Source: Azolla pinnata (taxonomy: Eukaryota; Streptophyta; Polypodiopsida; Salviniales; Salviniaceae). Taken from it: 23,793 nt of DNA. The stretch spans positions 1 through 23,793 of the forward strand of contig JBBBWG010006025.1 of NCBI GenBank assembly GCA_037176905.1. The letters run 5' to 3'. How positions within the stretch are numbered: position 1 is the stretch's first letter; each line of letters begins with the position of its first letter. This document shows, piece after piece, positions 1 to 13,298 of this stretch. The notes under the pieces were generated by a model that saw only the letters and a program-made list of their open reading frames with translations, searched no databases and had not been told where the DNA came from. A program made the position numbers and the translations under genes.

Positions 1-77
1 CATCACCATCAACACCACCATCACCATCACCACCATCACCATCATCACCATCACCATCACCATCACCACCATCACCA
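1..77. repeat. CAT/CAC trinucleotide microsatellite
   Basis: Nearly uninterrupted CAT and CAC triplets run from the window edge to about base 77 and are followed by a short CT run. The array probably continues beyond the window. No gene context is visible for it. Confidence 0.9.
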
Positions 78-1045
78 CTCTCTCTCTCATCTCTTCTCAT
101 TATGAGTTCATCAGCTCATCACCTTCACCAACAAGGTTTTTACATTTTGCAGTCCAAATGTCATTGGATTGGGAAGGTCCACAGAGTGTGACACAAAGAC
201 TGGGGACCCGAAAGTTTTTTCATTCGTGAGCTAGATTTCCGTGTTTCATAGTAGCAGTTGAGATTCTGAGGTTGTTAACACATTGATCCATTGCTCCAAC
301 ACGCCGGCACCAATGTGCAGATAACATGATAGGGTTCACCGAGGCATCAAAGTTTGACGAGCTGTTAGTGTGCGTTTTGACAAGCCGTCGTGACGCGCTT
401 TGATTGCTTGCAGTGTATGCTCATTGTGTTTCATCACCCTTCCCTATTGGATCGGGATAGCGAATACCTACATTGATTCAGTTGTTCAATCCAGATCCAG
501 AATGTGGGAGACTTGCGAGCCTATACCACGATATTGATTCCCTAGTACCACCATGCGAATGGAGAACATATCTGAGACACATCATATAAACTCATCGGAG
601 AGACATTCTCTATCCTCATCAATCGAAAAGACTTGCAAATCTTCTTCGATTCAATTAATCCACCAACCGCGTCTGTCAATGGCAGTGACGCAAGTACAAA
701 AGCATCCGCATTCGCCGATTCCGCGTTGTTTCTGTCGATGCAAATTCCTCGATCTTAACGCGACGATCAGCCGCACTACTACGCCTTGCGCTGCTATCTG
801 CTCGTCGATGAATGCTTTGAGAAACAGTTTGATTGATGCACATGCGTTTTGCTTCGGTGTTTGTTCAGCTGAATGGAACGCCACTAATCGCACGACCGTT
901 AAGACTTCGATTCTCGTCTTCAGCAGTTTCTTATGCTTAATTGATTTCCGCTTCAAAACCGTGGCTTAATTACACTCCTATTTGCTTGAGAACCCCAGCT
1001 TAATTACTCTTAACCGTGAGCTAATCAGGATGTTTAAGGCAAACC
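78..1045. other. Upstream region of the sirtuin gene, no recognised gene
   Basis: This is the presumed promoter and 5' leader of the sirtuin gene. Overlapping open frames occur on both strands (plus 553-969, 138 codons; minus 651-956, 101 codons). Neither shows a family motif I recognise, and they lie opposite one another, so at most one could be real. I could not place a convincing TATA box or transcription start. Confidence 0.4.
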
Positions 1046-3648
1046 ATGAATTTGATCGGAAGGCCGCTGCTCTCTTCTCTCGCGAAGACGAAGCAGAGCC
1101 TCTCGCATCCGAATCGCAGGGACATGGCGCATCTCCAACCCTCTGATCTGCACAGATTCGCATCTGTCCTGGAAGAAGCTTCCGTAAGCCTCCCTCCCTC
1201 TTCCTCTCCTCAAGAAACGTATCAGTATGGAATCATCATCTCGTTGCATGCCATGTTCTGTGCGTTGTGTCGCATGCCTATGATGTGGTAAACGTATTTC
1301 ATTTTACGAATTCCGGTCTGTTGTTCTGTATGCGGATACGTGCACACGCCCGCTGATATATGTATATATGTACCTGTGTTGAGTGTAATTTCAGATGTCT
1401 ACACGATTTCTTGATTTAGATTTTACATGGTTGTCATCAATTGCTTTCATTCCCATGGATAGTTACAACGTGTGGCTGAATGATTGTATACATAGTGGAT
1501 CTGATACCTTCACATTGTGGAATGATTTGTTTTATACGGCGTATATGCATGCACTCGTACACGCATGTACATATAAATGTAGGCAAGAGTTTCCAATTTA
1601 AGACGGAAATTTGGACCACAACTTTGGGCTGAAGTATTGATGGTATTTACTTCCGCACAGAAAATAACTGTCCTCACTGGAGCTGGCATATCTGCTGAAT
1701 CCGGAATACCGACATTCCGCGGTGAAGGAGGATTATGGCGCACATGGAATGCCATGGTCATTTCTTGTGTTATTCATATCTGATTGCATGACCTCACATT
1801 CTGTCTGTGTTGAAAGGAAAGACCTTTTTCATTCACCTATTGAAGGAGCTCGCCACGCCAGAAGCATTTGCAGCTGATCCATCTTTAGTCTGGGAGTTCT
1901 ACCACTATAGAAGGTAATTTCTTCCCTACACACTACATCTTTGGTAAGGGAATGCACTAGAGGTACAGTATGATATATAGACAAGGTTTGGGTTTGTACA
2001 ATGTGCCAAAACTATTGAAAGATGTACATTTGATCTAGTCGGGTAAGGGCCATGAAACAGTTGCTTTTTCCTCTCTACAGGGGACCAGTCTTCTATTTAT
2101 TCATGTAGCATCATAATGTTTCTAACAACTTCTATGCAGTAGTATTTACCATAGATAGGAATCCTCAATGGACGCCATCTTGTGGCTCATCAGTTGTGTT
2201 AAGTTTGTGCTCTTCTATGCAGGGTGGTAGCCTCAAAGTGCAAACCAAATCATGGCCATTATGCTATCGCTGCCTTAGAGAATCGTTGTAAGAAAGATGG
2301 CAAAGTGTTTACTTTGTTGACCCAGGTTTACATACTTCCACATATTTCTATACACTAAGCATGTTGATACCAATTTCTTCGTGTTTAAGAGTATTCTTCT
2401 GAAGCAATCCGATCCTAAAGTGTGGTGCAAATCATTCATTTTCAGAATATTGATGGACTCCATTTAAAGGCTGGGAGTACACCAGTAGAGCTGCATGGAT
2501 CTCTTTGGAAAACACGGTGTCGCACTTGCGAAGATGTCCAAGAGAATTATGATATTCCGATTTGTCCTGCTCTTGATGGAAAAGTATGAATGCTCATCAA
2601 CTCTATTTCTTCCCAACCGTTCACTTTTGTTTTCCTTCCTTTAATGCGCTTTAATGGAGCAGCACGTTGTGAAGATGAATTTCATCTTGCTGCGTGTGTG
2701 CTGTCTATGTATCCCCAAATCCAACCCTATGAATGATGAGCTCGAAGAGAAACAATTTGTTCTTGGTTGTTTACATATGATCTGTGATTCAGCTACGTTG
2801 TCCAGGGAGCACCAGATGTGAACGCCATAAATGCTCGCATTCCAAGCATGGAACTCCCCCGATGCATGAAGTGCAATGGTCTATTGAGACCACATGTGGT
2901 ATGGTTTGGTGAAATGCTTTATCCAGACATCCTTGAGCAAGCTTATGCTTCATTGGAGAATTGTGACCTTCTCCTTGTAGTTGGAACCTCTGCAGTTGTT
3001 CAGGTCTTCTCAAATGCTTAACCTAGGGAAAAACAAAGAGTACATCTTTATATGCACATTTTTTGCGTGTATATACATTGATATTCTCTTTGCATAATAG
3101 CTCAGAATATACTAACCTCTCTAACATTATATATATGCACGTTCCCAATTTTTAGCCTGCTGCAGGATTTGCTCCTATTGTCAAAGCAGGGGGTGGGTGT
3201 GTTGCAGAGTTTAACATGGAGGATACACCCATAAGCAGGAGCTGTAGGTTAGTATTTAAATGATTTATTGAAGTTAAGAAAGTGTTATTCAGTATCTGTC
3301 ACATCCTCAATATTGGAACCTAGTGCTATATCATTGCAAATGTCAATATTGGAACCTAGTATGCATTATGATTGCAAATGTCAATGTTTGGAACTTGGCA
3401 TGTTACCGTATGTTAATGGAATTCTAGCATGCCATCGTCCACTTGTCAATAGTTTGTTAGATTGTGGACATCGTATTTGCCTTGGATTTTGGATTTTTTT
3501 ATTGATCTAATCGGGTTAATTCCTTGGGGATATATTACTTGACTTATGTCACTTTATGAGCAGTTTCAAGTTCCATGGAAAATCAAGCGAGACTCTTGTG
3601 CGTGCTCTCCATATTCTACCTGAGGAACTCTCTAAAGCTGAAGAATAA
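1046..3648 (+). CDS. SIRT5-like: SIRT5-like class III sirtuin, NAD-dependent protein deacylase (8 exons)
   Basis: Exons: 1046-1183, 1661-1756, 1846-1913, 2223-2325, 2446-2583, 2806-3003, 3156-3247 and 3564-3648. All introns are GT-AG, phases agree, and the product has 305 residues. Visible motifs are GAGISAESG (53-61), TQNIDGLH with the NAD-pocket Gln-Asn-Ile-Asp (134-141), catalytic His152 in ELHGS, zinc Cys160/163 and Cys201/204, RPHVVWFGE (209-217) and VGTS (about 241-244). ELATP followed by EFYHYRR gives Tyr97-x-x-Arg100, the pair that in human SIRT5 (Tyr102/Arg105) binds acidic acyl groups. Removal of succinyl, malonyl or glutaryl groups from lysine, using NAD, is therefore the expected reaction. 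Residues 1-26 carry Arg and Lys but no acid before Asp26, like a mitochondrial presequence; Met27 (base 1124) is an alternative start giving a cytosolic form. Exon 1 could be read further, but only the GTAAGC donor at 1184 keeps the frame into exon 2. Family and exon calls are firm; location and acyl preference are inferred. Confidence 0.93.
3307..3398. repeat. Tandem repeat, about 37-bp unit, 2.5 copies
   Basis: Copies start at 3307, 3343 and 3381. Each begins TCAATATTGGAACCTAGT or a diverged form, and the first two end in ATTGCAAATG. The array lies in the last intron of the sirtuin gene (3248-3563), and it explains an open frame that crosses this intron. Confidence 0.85.
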
Positions 3649-5820
3649 ATTGATGTGGAATCATCAATGATGAATGTAATCACAACAGGGTTTTTATTTG
3701 TAAAGCAAATTTGCCCATACACTGGCATAAAATGTCGAACATGCTGTCATAATTCAATAGTAAACTCTTTTTTTGCTGGGTTTCTTCTCTGGGAAATAAC
3801 AGATAATTTGATAAAGCTGGAAAATCCACAGTCAAATAGCATTAACTAACCATGGTATCAATGCATTTGCCAAAATTGGTGTCGGTTTTTTAAAACATTA
3901 GGCACAATGTTAAAATGCTCCTCTACACTAATATCTTGTTCGGCTGGAGAGGCTTCTGAGCAACCAGCTATTCCTGATGCACTTTAGCAAGAGGCAGTTC
4001 ATATTATGGATTAGCTGCATGGATACTAATCTGTGACTCATAATCTCAAACATTCCAGTGTCTCCCTAGGATCCATAACATTCCATTTTCAAGATTACTA
4101 ACTACTTTGGAACTCTTCCGTGGGTGCTCCTAGATCTTTTTACTGGATTTTTGACTGGTAGGTGAAGCGCTCAAAAATCCGGTGACAGAAGAATAGAAGA
4201 GTGACCGGTCAGGAATGCAAGAATCGTGGGTGATAACCAATACAACTTCTAAAGTATTCCACACACTTCAAGTATGCTTCTTTTGTAAGAGATTTTTCTC
4301 AGCCGCAGTGCGGATCAGTTTGCACGATTATATCGAGGTGAAAATTTTGCATATGTGCTATTCCGAGGACTACGAATGTAGCCACAATCGAGCGAAATTC
4401 GCAGGCTATCTTCATGGAATGTCAATGGTTATTGACAAACTGTTGTCTCCTTTCACGTCAGTTATACGTCTGCTCACCTCTGTATACAAAGGCGAAGTTC
4501 GATGGAAACCCTAAACAGTATTGTTTTGTTTGCTCGCCTTTGCATGTAGAGATAAGTCTCATGTAAACACAATCATATGTCTTGTGTCTTTGTAAAGAGA
4601 TATAATCAGAAAGACCGATTTACAAGAAATCATTCCATTTAACAACTCGCCTCATGGCGTGCCAAACATTGAGCTTGCTTTGATCCTTCTACGATAGAGG
4701 GGCCTTCTTCTAGCTTGACTACAAATCAGGGTGTCCTATCCCCATCTCCAGTTAAATTTGCTAATGAATTAAGAACCATCTCAGATCTCCCACATTGTGG
4801 TGATGGATCGGTTAGATTATACTACCTAACGATCAACCTCGAGTCTTACAAGCCAAGAATCTTGCTGTCGTCAGACCTCTTCATTGACATATTCGAAGAG
4901 TCTTGAGACATGTCTTGACTCATAAGGGCACTTGTTGGAATATGAAGAAGTACTACTATATACAATAAGTTTTTGTCTCAAACAAGTTTCGTGCATTAGA
5001 CTTGAGTGGCTCGATTCTACATGATGGTGGGGATATCAATAAACAAAACAAGCTCGTGCCACGCTCGAGAATCGTTCTACGGGGACGTGTGGCAATGTAT
5101 CAGCAACCCGAGCTTCGCTGGAAACGTCATGGGAAACAGACTCCAAATTATGACACTTAAAAAAAAAACGCAGGAACGGTTTCATTTATGTTGCATGGAG
5201 AATCTATTTCGCCATCAGCGAATACCGATAAAATTTGTTGGTTGGATCGATGGAATTCAACGCAATGCAATCTACGCCAAGCGAAGAAAAAAAAAAAAAC
5301 CAAACCAAACCAAATGTCGTGAACGTGCTTTCCGAAGGGGGAAAAAAGAAAAAAAAAAGTTGTATAAAAACCATATGTAGGTGAAGTCCTCACAACCTGC
5401 CTAATAACATTACAAGAATTCCCAACACGACTTTAGTACTTCGGAGGCGCAGATTTTGAAATAATCCTTTCAAATAACCATTTTCCAAAGCTTTGTTGTT
5501 TAATATGTTATGCCTGACCTGTTAACAACATCTAGATTGCGTGTCGATTACGCTGCTGCCATCGTGAAAACAAGGCATTTTGAGATCTTTGATCCGCTTT
5601 CTTTTTGCTACGATCCCAAGCTGGTTTCTGGGTACTAGAACATTGCTCGTAGGACTCCGATCAGCTCCGTGGCCTTTTTGTGTTGTTCCATTTTCAGCGA
5701 AATTTTCAAAAGCAGTAAAAACTGAGCTTGGTTCAGCTATAGCTGGCTAGCTCTTCAATGCTGCACACATCCACTAGTCCAGCAGCATTTTACTTAAGAG
5801 AGGCTTTGTAAGGAAATCAA
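3649..5820. other. 3' flank of the sirtuin gene and intergenic DNA
   Basis: The sirtuin 3' UTR should occupy the first few hundred bases, but I see no clear polyadenylation signal. Open frames such as plus 4215-4514 (99 codons) and plus 5006-5380 (rich in poly-A-encoded lysine) show no motif or splice partner. Homopolymer A runs occur at 5160-5168, 5287-5299 and 5341-5359. A few short stretches look vaguely retrotransposon-like, but no LTR pair or reverse-transcriptase motif is visible. Confidence 0.4.
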
Positions 5821-5847
5821 TCATGTACTTACTCGTCTCTCCCGAAT

Positions 5848-5949
5848 TCACAGCGTCGAGAATGACGCGGCGGCGGCGGCGGCGTTGCAAGACTGTAGGT
5901 TTTCGATCCGTCGTAAAAGTGAGAGAAAGAGAGATAGAGAGCTCTTCAT
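5848..5949 (-). CDS. Candidate 33-residue small ORF in a leader-like segment
   Basis: On the minus strand an ATG at 5949 opens a 33-codon frame. It starts with MKSSLSLFLSLL, a hydrophobic stretch after a lysine, and contains a run of six alanines from a GCC repeat before a TGA at 5848-5850. It lies in pyrimidine-rich sequence typical of plant 5' leaders. Fifteen bases after the stop comes a perfect GTAAGT donor (5832-5827). It could be an upstream ORF or the first exon of an unrecognised transcript, or chance. There is no homology evidence, and a frame this short is expected often by chance. Confidence 0.15.
   Translation of the reverse strand: MKSSLSLFLSLLRRIENLQSCNAAAAAASFSTL
5868..5884. 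repeat. CGG trinucleotide run
   Basis: Five to six CGG units, read as CCG/GCC on the minus strand. This is a local GC-rich island in otherwise AT-rich intergenic DNA and encodes the polyalanine of the small minus-strand frame noted here. Confidence 0.85.
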
Positions 5950-7560
5950 CTGATGGGGTGGGTAGATATCTGCCTTCATTGCTCTAAAGCTCTCCTTTTG
6001 AGATCATGCACACTCTTCTCAACTTCCATCCTTTTTGGTTTTTACTCCATGATGATGCCCAACCATCTTGTAAGAAGCAGCACTTTTTCGGATTTCCCTG
6101 CAACAAAGAAGAGTGAAGAAACACTTAGTAGTAGTTGTAGTAGAGTCTTGTTTGCTCTGTTTCATTTTTGTAAAGGTTATAGATGATTCAGTCTCCTAGT
6201 TTTACAGAGCTTACAGTGGTCCACTCTACAAGACAGCCACCCACACGTAGACTGAGTACCTCCATAGATGCTGATCCGATTTAACCGAGATGCTGATCCA
6301 GATTTAACAGCTAGATCCAACCACTCTGCAGAGCCGGAAATATATCATATGCGTTTTCTGCTTGATGCATCATTGATTTTGCCAACTTCCTCTTTGACAT
6401 GGGCAACCAAACATTTAAACACATACATTTTGCAGCCTCGTCGAGAGCATCAAACACCCAAAGTCCTCAATCGATCAAGAACGACGTTGTATGCGAGTGC
6501 TAAACATGTGCATGCGATTCATGCCTGTTGTGCCAGCCAGCCAGCGATATTTATCTCAGTATTTTGTCCCGAGTCAAAGGCTTTTTTATTAAGATTCGGC
6601 CAGTCCCACTCGCCCTTCATCACCATTGGCAAGCATTAGGGCAGCAATGGGTGGTGCCTTTGTCGAACATGGATCCTTTTGATCGTTTCCAGAAGAAGAT
6701 GAATGTCTAACAACCGCTTCTCGCTGTGAATGAACAGGCTTGAGCTCAAAGAAACCATTCTGGATCCAGGGATCAGTAGGATCCAAGGGGCTTCTTCACA
6801 TAGCCAGTATTAAGGTATAGCTCCAGCTTCATAAACCCCATTCACGTGCTATATTATAGGAATGCACACAAACTGCTAAGATTGGCTGTTCTCTGCTGTA
6901 GTCAATCCATGATCGTAGGGTCCATCTATAAATTGGCAAATACAGAATTCATCCTTACCTGCAAAATGCTTTTCGATAGCAACATTGCCTGCACATTGGC
7001 TCCTTAACTAACTAACAAAGCCAATGCCCTTGCAGTGGCCTTTCTGGAGACGTATGATTGTGCGTAAGTGCGATTATAAATCCATTTTCGACATGCATTC
7101 AATTTGCATGACCCAAGAAGTTCATCCTGCTGCAAAATGAAGGATTCGGAGGCTGCTGGTGCATCAAATCATAGGAGAAGTTCTCAGTAACATATGCAGA
7201 TCCAAGGCATGCTCCACAAATACCTCCGATTTGTCATCCACATTGTCAATATTATCAAGATCCGAGGCAATGCCTTCAACCGTGCCATCTGCATGGGGAC
7301 ATTGAACCCATAACATACACCTCAAAAATTCAGCAGAAAGAATGGTGACGGTTCAAAACAGTCGGACCTTTGTCCACACCGAGAAGCATGCTCATCATCA
7401 GCTGATGGCCCAAACATTACACCACCATTTTGCACCGTTTTGCGCTGTGTGCATCGAAGCTGAATCCTGGTTCTGCGCAAAAACAAGGATGAAAGGGTGC
7501 ATATTTCCGGTAGTGCGCGGATTTTTCAAATCCATTCGGCATTCTTGATCGAGGTCTGAG
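5950..7560. other. Intergenic DNA with unassigned open stretches
   Basis: No gene is recognised. A plus-strand frame of 123 codons (6268-6639) shows no known motif. On the minus strand several adjacent open stretches lie between about 7430 and 6590, in changing frames and separated by splice-like signals, including a good GCAG/GTAAGG donor at the 6959/6960 boundary. One ends with a TAA at 6589-6591 that is followed at once by AATAAA-like bases. These might be a spliced gene or a decayed one; I could not identify a product. Confidence 0.3.
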
Positions 7561-7576
7561 CAGCTCAATGAGCTTC

Positions 7577-7650
7577 GTCTTCCTTCTTCTTCTTCTTCTT
7601 CTTCATCATCATCATCGATGATCCTCATCTTCTTCTTCTTCTTCTTCTGC
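7577..7650. repeat. CTT/CAT trinucleotide microsatellite
   Basis: TTC/CTT units, then ATC units, then a second CTT run. Its translation on the minus strand gives an Asp/Glu/Lys-rich low-complexity peptide, which I regard as a repeat artefact. Confidence 0.85.
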
Positions 7651-7690
7651 ATTTTCTTTTGATCCAAATGATGGGCGTAAAACCCTAGCA

Positions 7691-8050
7691 ATGGCGCAGG
7701 CCAGCCAAGCATTGATTTCATCCGAAGCGCTTTCCAAAACAAGCAAGAAGGGATTGCAAAACTCACCACAATCTTCACGCCTCCGAGCGTGCGGGGGCCC
7801 GGATTTCCTTGTTTGTTGCTGGAGCATGGAAAGGATCTTTGCTGAGAGCTTGTGTTCTGTTCTGTTCTGTTCCGTTGTGCTCTGTCAGTTGCTCTTTTGG
7901 CTTCTGCTCACCACAGGGAAGTTGCAAACAAGGTTTAGGCAGCAGTTCCTTCGTTCGCCCACAGAGCCCAAGAAGCTTTGCTGGAGGGGTTTTTGGGGGT
8001 CCTTGCAATGGGTTCTGAAGCAAGGAAGGGCGGGGGAGGAGATCCGATGA
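7691..8050 (+). CDS. Unrecognised 119-codon frame or upstream ORF ahead of the MAP kinase gene
   Basis: The frame starts two bases after an AAAACCCTAGC box, a common arrangement in plant leaders, and begins MAQASQALISSEALSK. It has a hydrophobic Cys/Leu-rich middle (about residues 40-72) and an Arg-rich end. I recognise no family. The low-complexity surroundings and lack of splice partners make a conserved protein unlikely; an upstream ORF in the leader of the kinase gene is the better guess. Confidence 0.15.
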   Translation: MAQASQALISSEALSKTSKKGLQNSPQSSRLRACGGPDFLVCCWSMERIFAESLCSVLFCSVVLCQLLFWLLLTTGKLQTRFRQQFLRSPTEPKKLCWRGFWGSLQWVLKQGRAGEEIR

Positions 8051-8322
8051 AAGCAACAGGAGGTTGTTGCAGGTAGGGGGGAAGATCGGAAAGCTATGGC
8101 GGGGGCCTTTTGATGGTAGGTCCATGGTGTGCGTGCGTCTCTCTCTCTGTGAACCCACCAAACTCCATCGCAGAAAGAAATCTCTGCTCACAAAAGAAGA
8201 AGAGCTCCCCTTTCCTCTCCATGGATGCATCATCGCCTCTGCAGAGAAGCAAAGAGCTGTGGAGCCTGCGGGAATCTGAGCACCACATCCGATCTTCTCT
8301 GCAAAGCTGCTTCGTCATCGCC

Positions 8323-8365
8323 TTCACCATCATCATCACCATCACCATCATCATCATCATCCACC
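8323..8365. repeat. CAT/CAC trinucleotide microsatellite
   Basis: An array of CAT and CAC triplets in the pyrimidine-rich leader region, similar in unit to the array at the window start. Confidence 0.85.
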
Positions 8366-8437
8366 CAGCAAAGCGGATTAAACTACTCTTCTTTCCCCTT
8401 CCCCTCTTCTTCCTCCCCGCCCCCCCCATTTTCTTTC

Positions 8438-8479
8438 TCTGCTTCATTCTTCTTCTTCTTCTTCTTCTTCTTCTTCATC
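8438..8479. repeat. CTT trinucleotide microsatellite
   Basis: About ten to twelve consecutive CTT/TTC units in the leader region. The apparent Glu-rich and Phe/Leu-rich peptides here come from this repeat. Confidence 0.85.
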
Positions 8480-8590
8480 CCTGCTGTCAGCCAATCTGAT
8501 GCTTGCTGCAATGGCCCGCTTCCGTCTTTTAAGCTCGCTTCCTCTTTCGTCCTTGCTAATTTGAGTGCTTTTCTTTCTCTTGCGTCCTCC

Positions 8591-8647
8591 CATTCCTCCT
8601 CCTCCTCCTCCTCCTCCTCCTCCTCTTCTTCTTCTTCTTCTTCTTTT
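8591..8647. repeat. CTC then CTT compound microsatellite
   Basis: About ten CTC units run directly into several CTT units. Translations in all frames are homopolymer-like (Ser, Pro, Leu, or Glu/Gly on the other strand) and are not evidence for genes. Confidence 0.9.
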
Positions 8648-8982
8648 GTTGCCCACCATCTCAATCCTTCATTTCCTTTTTCCTGCGTATGATCTCTCTG
8701 CCTCCCTTTCTGGCTTCTGGCTCTCATCCTCTTGCTGCCTATCTCACTGCTTTTCTGCCTCTCCTCGCTTGATCGTTCTCTGGCTGCCCACTTTCAATCC
8801 TCCCTGATTGATGCTCTGTTTTCTCTGCTTCAGGCTACACAAACAAATTTAATGCGTAACATCCAATCTGTGGACGCAGCAAGAAATGAAAAGACCCTAT
8901 TTTTTGGCAGAATAATCCATAGCTTGATTCCTGCCTGCCCTCTGGCGGTTTAAATTCTCTTCCAATGCTTTTGGTTTTAGCC

Positions 8983-9007
8983 TTCTTTTCTTTTCTTTTC
9001 TTTTCTT
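8983..9007. repeat. CTTTT pentanucleotide repeat
   Basis: Four to five TTTTC units in the pyrimidine-rich leader region. Confidence 0.8.
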
Positions 9008-9207
9008 TGCTGGCTGGGAAACCCAATCCTTTGATCCTTAGTTCTTCTCTGCTAGCTCCAGCTCTGCATCTCCATTCTCTTGTTTTCCGCTCCATTTTGG
9101 GATCGCTCCATCATCGCCATCATTGTACAAAACGTTTTTGAATCATCTCAACGGACGGCCCTTCCATCATGAGAATCGAAGGGTCTTCCGGAAGCTTTTT
9201 AAGCCAG

Positions 9208-9843
9208 GTATTTCCCCCTTATACAATCGATATACTTAAGCTATTGGGAAAGCAGTAATTGATACTTAGGAAAATATCATTCCAGGTGTAAAGAAACAGC
9301 AAAAAGATTCAGAGGAATCTATATTGGTATGCATACCAAATAAACATTGAAGAAGAGGATATGGATAAGGAATTCTCATCTGTCATGGGTATGATCGATT
9401 CGTCAAATGCATATATACAGTTGATGGTGTTACTATCAATAGTACGAATGCATACAAACAACCGGCAGTGATGCTATCATTCGGATCAAACACGTATATG
9501 CATATATATATATGCATGTACACAAAGAGAGATTCAGATATGGATCTCTAGTCTTATCTTTTCATCCGTGCATATGGCACAATTGATCCAAATAAGACAA
9601 ATAGAATACATCCAAGAAAGAATTAAGGATGGAATTTTGCAGTACTTCAATTTGTGGCTATTGATCTCCAAACCATATGCTAGAATCGATTAAAGTATAA
9701 GAGAGGGCAAGGTTAGGAGAAGTTGACTTTTTTCAATATGGTGATCCTGGCAATCAAACAAACACATACCCACAGCTAAGGATGGGAACAGAGTAGAGAT
9801 CACATTTTGCCACTGTTGCTCTATCAAGTAAGAGGAATCGAGA
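9208..9843 (+). other. Possible 5'-leader intron and proximal leader of the MAP kinase gene
   Basis: Composition changes here from pyrimidine-rich to AT-rich with TATATA and ATGCAT runs, as expected of an intron that follows the donor at 9208. An in-frame TAA lies five codons before the kinase ATG, which supports 9844 as the start. Acceptor candidates are the CCACAG near 9775 and TCAAG near 9829; I cannot choose between them. Confidence 0.3.

Positions 9844-13298
<3,455 letters not shown>

Larger units (their letters stand above)
7651..9207 (+). promoter_or_regulatory. Probable promoter and long pyrimidine-rich 5' leader of the MAP kinase gene
   Basis: The plus strand is strongly CT-rich from about 7560 to 9110, as in plant 5' leaders. 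It holds several microsatellites and many short upstream ATGs. A telo-box-like AAAACCCTAGC (about 7679-7689) stands just before an ATG at 7691, which opens a 119-codon frame without recognised motifs. A 13-codon frame from the ATG at 9169 runs into a plausible donor at 9208 (CCAG/GTATTT), so the leader may be spliced to an acceptor upstream of 9844. All of this is inferred from composition; transcript data would be decisive. Confidence 0.4.

Noticed and set aside
553..969. 138-codon plus frame and an overlapping 101-codon minus frame upstream of the sirtuin gene
   Set aside because: No recognisable motif, no splice partner, and the two frames oppose each other. Not enough to call a gene.
3853..3864. 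TGGTATCAATGC resembling the initiator-tRNA primer binding site of copia-type retrotransposons
   Set aside because: Two mismatches in twelve, no LTR boundary before it, and no gag or pol motif after it.
4935..4990. TGTTGGAATATGAAG, reminiscent of the start of a plant LTR
   Set aside because: No second copy, no matching terminal CA with a target-site duplication, and no primer site were found.
5740..5880. Minus-strand peptide containing DFLTKPL, loosely like the end of copia polyproteins
   Set aside because: Only a handful of residues match and the frame has no upstream reverse transcriptase or RNase H motif.
8225..8727. Ser-, Pro-, Phe- or Glu-rich open frames of 110-155 codons on both strands
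   Set aside because: They are translations of CTT, CTC and CAT microsatellites, which stay open in several frames at once.
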